In this document: in pieces, positions 56,796 through 64,000 of the stretch | How positions within the stretch are numbered: position 1 is the first letter of the stretch | Layout: every line of letters starts with the position of its first letter | Source: Deinandra increscens subsp. villosa | Lineage: Eukaryota; Streptophyta; Magnoliopsida; Asterales; Asteraceae | Length of the DNA: 64,000 nt | Assembly: GCA_039602395.1 (NCBI GenBank) | Contig: JBCNJP010000018.1 | Location: 2,728,001 to 2,792,000, forward strand | Reading direction: 5' to 3' | Translations under genes and position numbers: made by a program | Notes under the pieces: model-generated | The model's database searches: none | The model's input: only the letters and a program-made list of their open reading frames with translations | What the model was told of the DNA's origin: nothing

Positions 56796-57216
56796 TGTTA
56801 GAGCATGTTCCGGGTGTGGTCATTACTGTGCGAATTGTGAAATTGTATAGATTGTAAAGTGTAGCTAGGTTACCAACGTACCATGTGGCGTACCAGTTGG
56901 TACGCTGCTGCGTACCAAATGGTACGCTGGGTAGTCTGGTACGTTGGGCATGAACTCCTATAAATAGGTGAAGCTTATTTTTACAATTTAGATTTCTGGT
57001 CATTTGTCTTTGTGTTGAGAGGAGAGGTTTGTCCAACCTCTCCCGAGCTTCAATGATGTAAACTCCTTCGGTGTAATCATTCGACACAATAAATGATTAG
57101 ATTTCTCCATCTCTATCATTCTTTGATCTGGAAATGATCCGTATACGGGTTTTCAGCTGGTATCGAATAAATGATTAGATTTCTCCGTCTCTATCATTCT
57201 CAATCATTCTTTAACA
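56796..57216 (+). repeat. Element C left LTR-like unit
   Basis: It starts TGTTAGAGCATG and ends ATTCTTTAACA. A TATA box TATAAATAG lies at 56959, GCGTACC/GGTACGC words cluster at 56876-56945, and a 35-bp direct repeat (GATTAGATTTCTCC...) lies at 57091 and 57167. Beyond its first 13 bp it is not alignable to the LTR at 60047. No primer site follows; ORF3 sequence starts at once. Confidence 0.65.
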
Positions 57217-60001
57217 AATTCCCCCTTGGATAAAGTACAATGGTTACTTATATGATTCGTGGCTGCTTAAATCGAATCTAAGTCCTCTATACAAATATTT
57301 GATGCACGTAGTCATCAAATGTTTTGGAAATCGATTAAGGGGGCATGACGTGTTTGATATAAAGATTCTATCTTTCTTCTATGCTTTGGTCATGAATCGT
57401 GAATTCAACTTTTCTGGATGGATATTTAACTACATGAAAGATAACATATTGTTGAAGCAGAACAAAAGTGTTATGTATCCAAGATTTGTTCAGATGATTT
57501 TCAATGATTTATATCCAGATCTTCCAAAGAATCCAGCAAATGTTTTGTTTTTAAGGCATATGAATGAAGTTGTAGTGGGTAAGCTTCCAGTTTATCAAAA
57601 GAGAAAAGGCCCAGACAATATTCCTCCTCCTACTAAATGTTTGATTGGTCACTTGCCCAAACCTGATTATATAGCTACTGCTAATGATGCTGTCAGACAT
57701 GAGGATAGTTCAAATGATGAGTTAGAATATGATCATAAAGGTTATCCTGTTAAAGAGGATGTAAATGAGGAAGAAGACCAAGAACAACCAGTTAACCAAG
57801 ATGCAAATGTTCAAAATCCTGTGCAACAAGAAGCTCAAGAGCATGTTGTTCACGAGGTTGTAAATGAACCTGAAGCTGTGAATATTCAGGATGATGACAT
57901 GAATGATGATGCTGATGTTTCTGGTAGTGATACTAGTGAAAGTTCGTCGGATACTGATTCAGACTCTGGTGATTATGTCACAATCTTACATAATACCAGA
58001 GGAATTCAAGTGAAGAAAGGTTCTAAACAACACATTGAATACTTGAAGTCCAAGAATATGGATACTTCTAAGTATGAAAATAGAACCAAACAGGTTGAGG
58101 ATAATGATGATGATCCAACTTACACTCCTTCTTTGGAGGAACCTGTTCAGAAGACTAAGACTGCTGATAAAGGAAAAACGCCTATGGTTTCTAAGGACAA
58201 GCATATTAAGCATATGGCTCAGAGGAATTTGCCTGTGAAAAAGGGTTCGTTTCTTGCTGATGGAAGAAAAGCAGGTCTTAGTCCCCCGAGTAAGAAGCAG
58301 AAAATGTCTAATCAATCTTCACTTCCAGTATAGCCAACCACAAAGTCTGTTAATGTTCAAAGCTCAAGTAATCCACCGGTTAGGAAGCTTGTTATTCGAA
58401 AGCCCTCTTCAACTGCTGCTTCTGCTTCTACTACTATTACTTCTACAACTTCTACCATCTCTACTACTGATTTGAAGCTGGCATTACATCAAGCCAGTCT
58501 TGATGGATTAGAATCAACGAATCGTCAGCAAGCTGATGAAATCAAAGGTTTGAAGAATCTGGTAAAGGAGTTGGTCTCTAGAGATCAGGCGAAAGATCGG
58601 GAGATTGCAAAACTGCAGCAACTTTCTTTATCTCTGGGTGAGCAGTTAAATCTGTCACTCAAATCTTTACCTGCTCAGGGGGAGAGAAGACCAGATCCTG
58701 AGGAAAGTTGTAGAGATGATGATGATGTGATGAAATATTTGAATGCGGATCCAGGTCTTGAAGGTGGAGTTGGTGGTAATGGTTCTAGTGCTGATGCAGT
58801 TGGAACATCCTCTGCTGCTGCTGGACCATCTACTACAGCTCAGGAGGAGTCATCGGAGAAAGAAGTTTATGATGTAACTCCAATTTCCAGGGTTGAGCTG
58901 AGAGAAGGAGAATTTATTATTCCGTATTCAAAAGAACAACTGGCGGCTATTTTTGCATTGAATGTGGATGATGTTGATAAAGTTCCCTTTGCTGATTCTT
59001 ACGGAGAAGAAAATTATGATGTTCATATGGATTTTGAAGAAGAGCATGTAGAAGTGGAAGATATGACTGCTGAAGAATATCCAGATGATCCTAAGGTTTA
59101 TGGAAATTTTTCTGCTGATGATCAGTCTGGAGGATTTAATTTCTTTGGTAATGAAGATGAGTAAAAAGTGGATGAGGAGTTAAAGAAGAAAGAGTTTGAA
59201 ACTGAGAAACCAGAATCAAATGAATCTGAGAAGTTATCAGAAGAAGAAGAAAAGAAAATGTTGTTTGATGCTTGGTTGAAAGAACAAAGAGCCAAGAAGA
59301 TGCAAGTAGTGAAACAAACAAAGATTGTTGATCAAAAGAAATATTTTGACAGAAAAGGTGGTGAAGCTACTGGTGGAATAATCAGTTGGATGTATGACCC
59401 GGAACTTAAGTGTTATGCAATTAAAAAGGAGTTTGGGGTGATGTATTTGAAGCATGCTACAAGGTTTAATACTTTACCGGTTTGTGATGTTAGAGATTTG
59501 TCAAGAAAGCCATTCTTGAATTATGGAAGTAATTTGTTGGCTGAGGTCTTCAAAAACAAATTAAAAAAAGAATGTCAAGGCAAGTTCAGATTTTTGACTC
59601 CACAACGACCGAAGTATGCTGAATATCCGACTGATATTCATCCAATCACTGGAAAACCGGTTGTGATCTTAAAGTACAAGAAGCCAATTCAACTGAAGAA
59701 AATTCCATTGAAGAAGCTCGAACAAGATTTTATCAAAACTTTAAGATGGTGGTATTATGATGAAAATACTAGAGAAGCAGTGGTGATGGTTAAAGAGCAG
59801 AACAAGGTGGTCAGGCTGTATGATCCGATGTGGTTGATTAATTTGTCAAAAGATGATATAGACAAGTTCTATCACAGCAATATCTTGTATAAGGCTGAGC
59901 ATGCTGAGCAAGCCTTGCAGTTTCAACGCGTGATTAGAGTATGTTTTGCATTTGGAATCCATGCTGGGAATAACCGAACTCAGCATTGGAAGAAGACTTA
60001 G
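57217..60001 (+). pseudogene. ORF3 of element C, nearly intact
   Basis: One frame runs about 920 codons with only two stops (TAG at 58331, probably from CAG, and TAA at 59162). The 5' end is truncated by the LTR-like unit, starting inside the N-terminal domain (GYLYDSWLLKSNL). Blocks in order are FYALVMNREFNFSGWIFNYM and YPRFVQMIFNDLYPDLPK (57385-57535), an acidic linker (DTSESSSDTDSDSGD, about 57935), Lys-rich and Ser/Thr-rich parts, and a coiled coil (LALHQASLDGLESTNRQQAD ... KDREIAKLQQLSLSLGEQL, 58475-58645). After an acidic stretch comes the C-terminal domain with GGIISWMYDPELKCYAIKK (59370), RDLSRKPFLNYG and TLRWWYYDENTREAVV (59740-59790). No transmembrane segment is obvious. The function is unknown. 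Confidence 0.65.
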
Positions 60002-60023
60002 ACAGAAGCTTCTGAAGACTAGC

Positions 60024-60046
60024 ACAAGATAAGGGGGGGGGGGGTT
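60024..60046 (+). other. Polypurine tract of element C
   Basis: ACAAGATAAG followed by a run of 12 G and TT leads directly to the LTR start at 60047, the expected plus-strand primer position. The length of the G run is unusual. Confidence 0.7.
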
Positions 60047-60729
60047 TGTTAGAGCATGTTTGTATGTCTAGTGCTATGTCTTTGTAATTAAGTGTTTTGT
60101 AAAAACTGGTCTGAGTGTACAAGTGGCGGACCAGATGGTACGCACGAACCATCTGGTACGTTGGTTAGTTGGTACGCTGGACAGTTTAGTATAAATTGTT
60201 TAGTTCGTGTAGAGAGAGAAAGTTGGTGAGACTTAGTGTTTTAACTGTGTGTTTCTCAAGGTGTAATCTCTCTGTAATCTCTCTTTTAAACGAGCTAGTG
60301 AATCAATCGAAGAATCGTTATTTACTCCTTGTGTACCAATTCCGATAGCAATCATGTCTTAGCAAGATCGAATACGTGATTTACAAGATCAAATTCCCTC
60401 GTATTCGATCTTGCTAAGACATGATTGCTATCGAAATCGGTACACAACGACTAAATAACGATTCTTCGATTGATTCATTAGCTCGTTTAAGAGAGAGATT
60501 ACAGAGAGATTACACCTTGAGAAACACACAGTTAAAACACTAACTCTCACCAACTTACTCTCTCTACACGAACTAAACACTTTATACTAAACTGTCCAGC
60601 GTACCAACTAACCAACGTACTAGATGGTTCGCGCGTACCATCTGGTCTGCCACTGGTACGCTGAGACCAGTTTTTACAAAACACTTAATTACAAAGACCT
60701 AGCACTAGACATACAAACATGCTCTAACA
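60047..60729. repeat. 330-bp inverted repeat with 23-bp spacer (inverted LTRs)
   Basis: 60047-60376 and 60400-60729 are inverted copies with no gaps seen and about 95% identity by eye (16-17 mismatches in 330). Each arm begins TGTTAGAGCATGTTTG at its outer end and carries the LTR's GGTACGC words, a TATA-like stretch and GGTGTAATCTCTCTG. A transcript crossing it would fold into a long hairpin. The left arm is the element's 3' LTR by position after the polypurine tract; the right arm is the same LTR in reverse and forms the element's outer end. Confidence 0.92.
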
Positions 60730-60734
60730 GTCTT

Positions 60735-61259
60735 AAAGGCTGGAAACTCTACCTCAGCCTGAGTGTATAAACCGGTAGCCACCGCAAACTGCTATATGCT
60801 CAACTCGTAAAGATGTCTCCCTAGTGAAAAGGACACCGCGTACGGCTTAGAAAAACGTGCTGAATCCAGTCGAAATGTAGAAAGAAACTCCAGTGTCAGC
60901 TCCCTTTTCTACCTAGCTCCACAAGCCAATACCTGCCTCCATCTGGGCGTCAACCAGGCCTCAATCCTCTGCCTCCCTTCTAACTTATCCAGTAAACCCC
61001 AATCGAAAGTCCTGCACTACAACATATCTATATCTAGCAACCTCTCGCATTGTACGTACTCGGGCGTCCCCTCAGCAAACTGCAGCAACGTGTGCTCTTC
61101 CAATACTCTCTCGTCCTCCAGAATGGAATCAACAGTGTGATCCGGCACCACCTCCTCGTTGAGGTAATCAATCGTCCTCGCCCGACGCTGAATGATAACC
61201 AGAGCATTCGGTTCCCCGCGCGGCCGCTTAGGCGGCCCTCGTGATCCACGACCTGGCAA
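60735..61259 (-). pseudogene. Athila ORF1-like protein, N-terminal part
   Basis: RARTIDYLNEEVVPDHTVDS and HTLLQFAEGTPEYVQCERLL (61190-61030) are followed, after a stop at IDML*CR (CAG to TAG), by CRTFDWGLLDKLEG and EAWLTPRWRQVLACG, to SFSLGRHLYELSI and the insertion point at 60735. The first codon reads TTG where ATG would be expected (61259-61257). An acceptor-like TGTTGCAG lies just upstream at about 61272. It is the same protein as 55849-56790. Confidence 0.7.
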
Positions 61260-61373
61260 CGCTCAACCATCTCTGCAACACAACTGTTAGCAAATACAGA
61301 ATAACAATAATCGTGGAATACGGCTTAAAAATCAATAAATCCATCAAACTTTTCAAAGCAGGGGTCCATCGTG

Positions 61374-61495
61374 GCGCGAGGAGAAATCCTCAGCCCTCGT
61401 GACACGATGCCCAATTTAATCTGCAAAACCCTAATTTTACACCGGATCATGGCACGAGGGTCATAAGCAGGGGCTCGCGACATGATAACCTTGGC
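61374..61495. repeat. CGTGACACGA-type words upstream of Athila-like ORF
   Basis: GTGGCGCGAGGAG, CCCTCGTGACACGATG, CATGGCACGAGGGTC and GGCTCGCGACATGAT lie in what would be the leader or intron in front of the ORF. They share wording with the LTR cluster at 53888-54008. Confidence 0.75.
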
Positions 61496-61570
61496 GACAG
61501 GCAAAAATGAAAATCGGTAATCTGCAAAGCCTCGCCAACCAAATTCAAATCGAGTATCGGTCATTACAAA

Positions 61571-62380
61571 ACTGTAACATCCCGAGTTTCGTAATAAATT
61601 GGGTGTTTAATTCCAATTATGATTTACTTGGGGTTTAGAGTAATAAGCGGGTTTAGAAGGTTAACCGGGTTATTTAATAGGGATTCCTAGCTAAAAAGTT
61701 AACTTTACTAATAGATAAGAAAAATAAAGAAAGTTAGAGGGTTAATTGGGTAAATAAGAGTTTTGGCAAAATTTTATAAAAGACATGAAGTAGAGGGACC
61801 ATAGATGAAAATAGGGTGATTAAACAAGTCTGGGTACTCCCCAGACCTATAAATCGCGACAGAGAGAAAGAGGGAGGAGGTTTAGCCCTAGTTTATGAGG
61901 AATCTCCAAATTGAAGGTAAAAGAGAGGCTATCTAGGAAGAAGGAAGCTGAAATCGGGCTTAGGAGGTCACCTACACCTCAATTTCATCTTTATTTCTTG
62001 AGTTCTTGACCAAGTAAGTGAATTCTAGATGTAGGTGATCTTATGGGTTTGAACCCAAGGTCAAATTGATGCATAAATTTAGTTGTACATGTGTTAGTGA
62101 ACCTGGATTATGCTTAATTTCATCTTGCATGGTTGAATTTGTGTGTATTTAGTGAATTGTGAGATGGGTGTTCATACCCATCTCCTAGAAATCGATTTCT
62201 GGTATAAAGGGGATGATTGGGTGGTTAATTTTGATTTAGAGAAACTGTAATCATCAGGAAATTGTTAAATGATGCATAGAAAATTGAATTGGGAGTGATT
62301 GATATCAATTGTGGAACTTGTTTTGGTCAAAAATTACACAAGGCAATCTCGTATTCCAAACTTAGAATGTGGGGTGAGGT
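61571..62380 (+). repeat. Tekay-like LTR, 5' part
   Basis: It starts TGTAACATCCCGAGTTTCG and has a TATA-like CCTATAAATCG at 61848, a purine-rich leader (GAGAGAAAGAGGGAGGAGG) and a donor-like CAAGTAAGTG at 62013. It fades into a different sequence near 62380 with no terminal TGTTACA, so it is truncated or interrupted. Confidence 0.65.
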
Positions 62381-63246
62381 GCTAAGAAATCTGGTTCAAA
62401 AGCAAAGTAAAAGTAGTGCAAGTGACACGATGATATACGAGGGAAACCCGGAATCCTGAGAGTTGCCTCTGAGAATCCCAGTAAAAACCTCGGGAGCCGG
62501 CTCAAAGCGCCTGCTACCTAAAGCTTTTATAGATCAAGAATCCGATTACAATGATGAAGACGATGACCGATCGCTAAGTGTTACAGTATTCAGAGTGTCG
62601 TGTGTTGTGTTATATGTTTCCTAACTCGATCATGTCCCATTTATAGTTACAAATAGAAACAAACTAATTATCCGAAAAATCAGGGATCCTCTTGACCACG
62701 TCCATTAGCCGTTTGAGAAGGTTCACCATTCCGTCCACGTTCGTTAATGCCACGTCAGCCCTAATTGACCGATTCCTTAGGAAGGTTAGACCTCGTTTTA
62801 TCTGCAATTGAAATTGATCACGTGGCAATTAGTAAGTAAAGACATTCGAATAAATAACGGATAGCATAACCTGTCGAGAATCCTTGGGATTCCCGGATTC
62901 CTGTGTGATTGAGCTTCTCAGCCGGGCGCTTGGAATTTAACCCATAACAATTGCCCCTGAATTTCGCGGGTGTTGGATAAAGGATAACAGCTGTGAAATT
63001 CAAATTGTTTTAAGTTAATCTGCATGCCTACGTGGACGGCCGAGATCTAAGATGCCTTTTTTGATTTGACGGCTTACACTCTCCCCCATACGAGATTTCC
63101 GTCACACCCTGCGGCCTTAAATACTTCATTTATTTTCTCGTTTACTCACCATCTTTCCGAAAACCCTAGAGAAAAGCTTTCTCCCGGCATTCAGGTCAGT
63201 AATCCTTCTTCCCAGAAATTTCACTTTTTTCCGTTTAGTTTTCATC
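62381..63246 (+). promoter_or_regulatory. Probable LTR/promoter of gypsy-type gene
   Basis: GGGAACCC-like words and CGGGAATCC/GGATTCCCGG inversions (62445, 62890) suggest LTR sequence. CCTTAAATACTTCATTTATT at 63114-63133 is a plausible TATA region, and a pyrimidine-rich leader with AAAACCCTAGAGAAAAGC follows up to the ATG at 63247. CAG|GTCAGT at 63194 and CCGTTTAG at 63238 resemble splice sites but enclose only 44 bp, too short for a normal plant intron. Confidence 0.45.
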
Positions 63247-64000
63247 ATGGTCACCGGGCTGTCATATGCCCAAACCATGCCCATGGTTTGGAAGATTCTT
63301 TACTCCGTTGACAGCCTGAACCGTTCAAGAAACCTGTCGATAGGGATTCCGGAAATCTGTGCTGCCTACAACCTTAGAACCCATGGAAACAGCCGTTTTG
63401 TTCTTCAGGCCAGAACCTCAGACTCCCATCTGATTCCTAGGGCCACCCACAATGACCACGATTGGAGGCAGAAATTCTTCTTTGTCCGTAGGGATTCCAT
63501 CGTTGGGGGTAAAGAATTGCCGGTGCAATGGGTGAAGAAGGGTAGGAAGCTTGTGTTCTTTTGTTCCTGTCAATATATTTGAGATTTGTTAACTTACCTT
63601 CGATTTCCTTTGTTTTGCAGCCCCCGTGTTTGAGAAGCTTATTAAACCCACTCCTCTCTCAGATAAGAAGCTTGTGGCTTTTTATTAGATTCCCGTGGCT
63701 GAGAGAACCTTCGCGATTGAGACCTCTTTCAGTGAGCCAAGCAACTCTGAAAAAATGTCAAGTAAGTATTGATAGATTTTGTAATATGAATTTATAATAA
63801 ATTGAAAATTTTAGACTTATCTGTTTTGTGTTTTCAACTTCTCAGCTCCCAAGACCAAGATGAGTTTTGATCTCGAGGACCTTTCGGACTACTTTGATGA
63901 TGATGTAACTGCTGAAGCTCCCAAGTTGATCCATCCCAAGGTCGAACACACCTCCAAGGCTACCTCTTCGAAGCCCCCACAGCCCAAAGGCAAAGCCACC
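63247..64000 (+). pseudogene. Gypsy-type transposon gag-like gene, 5' exons (partial)
   Basis: Exon 1 (63247-63541) starts MVTGLSYAQTMPMVWKILYS and carries DWRQKFFFVRRD, the W-x-x-[KR]-F-F-F-[VI] signature of the plant family called putative gypsy-type transposon. Introns at 63542-63620 and 63762-63845 have GT...AG ends (acceptors TGTTTTGCAG and TTCAACTTCTCAG). Removing both keeps one frame: ELPVQWVKKG, then APVFEKLIKPTPLSDKK, AERTFAIETSF, then TPKTKMSFDLEDLSDYFDDD and a Lys/Pro/Ser-rich tail running off the window. One stop in exon 2 (TAG at 63687) is a likely CAG to TAG change. Context says retroelement gag-like protein, not a host gene. Confidence 0.6.

Larger units (their letters stand above)
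56796..60729 (+). mobile_element. Element C, 3.9 kb, carrying ORF3
   Basis: It begins TGTTAGAGCATG and ends CATGCTCTAACA, a perfect 12-bp inverted pair, and is flanked by perfect 5-bp duplications GTCTT (56791-56795 and 60730-60734). Contents are an LTR-like unit (56796-57216), ORF3 (57217-60001), a polypurine tract with 12 G (60024-60046) and an LTR start TGTTAGAGCATG at 60047, followed by its own inverted copy. It lacks gag and pol, so it would depend on proteins from another element. It splits the Athila-like ORF and is therefore younger than it. Confidence 0.8.

Noticed and set aside
12809..64000. Host protein-coding genes, rRNA genes or organelle inserts
   Set aside because: Every frame with recognisable content belongs to a mobile-element family; I saw no rRNA, chloroplast or mitochondrial sequence.

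Overview
This window is plant nuclear DNA with no recognisable host protein-coding gene. It is AT-rich, and almost all of it is LTR-retrotransposon sequence with a few small DNA transposons. The retroelement proteins and the very long 2.5-3 kb LTRs that start TGTnACA and end TGTkACA match what I remember of daisy-family (Asteraceae) genomes such as sunflower, lettuce or Tanacetum. That species-level placement is inference.

Layout. 1-4.1 kb: a non-coding LTR-like flank, then a broken Ty3-type protease/reverse transcriptase (2041-2690) that runs directly into the C-terminal part of a different plant reverse-transcriptase-like protein (2691-3880). 4.1-12.8 kb: mostly non-coding, with a 671-bp hAT-type element bearing a perfect 8-bp target duplication (4134-4804), a candidate palindrome-rich MITE (7585-7865), orphan spliced 5'-UTR-like exons (8441-10412) and a Helitron-like inverted GC hairpin pair (9391/11799). 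12.8-17.3 kb: two Ty3 remnants, one on each strand; the plus-strand one is interrupted by two small MITEs. 17.5-18.5 kb: two foldback MITEs around a fragment of a Harbinger-associated SANT-like gene. 18.6-23.8 kb: Ty3 (Tekay-like) LTR sequence and a copia LTR.

24.0-44.1 kb: I read this as one copia element on the minus strand (copia-A), stretched to 20 kb by later insertions. In transcription order it has a 5' LTR, initiator-Met primer site, an array of TTTTCGATC words, gag with zinc knuckles, protease, integrase, RT, RNase H, a spacer, a second TTTTCGATC array, an extra open frame (ORF3), a polypurine tract and a 3' LTR. A 2743-bp solo LTR with a 5-bp duplication splits its pol, and a pair of Ty3 LTRs sits between pol and ORF3. 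44.1-53.2 kb: a second minus-strand copia element (copia-B) with the same order, pol then ORF3 then polypurine tract then LTR; copia-A appears to lie inside its LTR, and a 2868-bp solo LTR lies between its pol and ORF3. 53.2-61.5 kb: a minus-strand Athila-like element whose large ORF is cut by a 3.9-kb plus-strand insertion (element C) carrying a third, nearly intact ORF3 and ending in a 330-bp inverted repeat. 61.6-64.0 kb: the start of a Tekay-like LTR, then the promoter region and spliced first exons of a gypsy-type gene that runs off the window.

The most unusual content is the ORF3 family (three related copies in the position where some copia elements carry an env-like gene) and the habit of each retroelement family of carrying its own short palindromic word. 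These words occur in the LTR or leader and, in at least two families, again just upstream of the accessory ORF.
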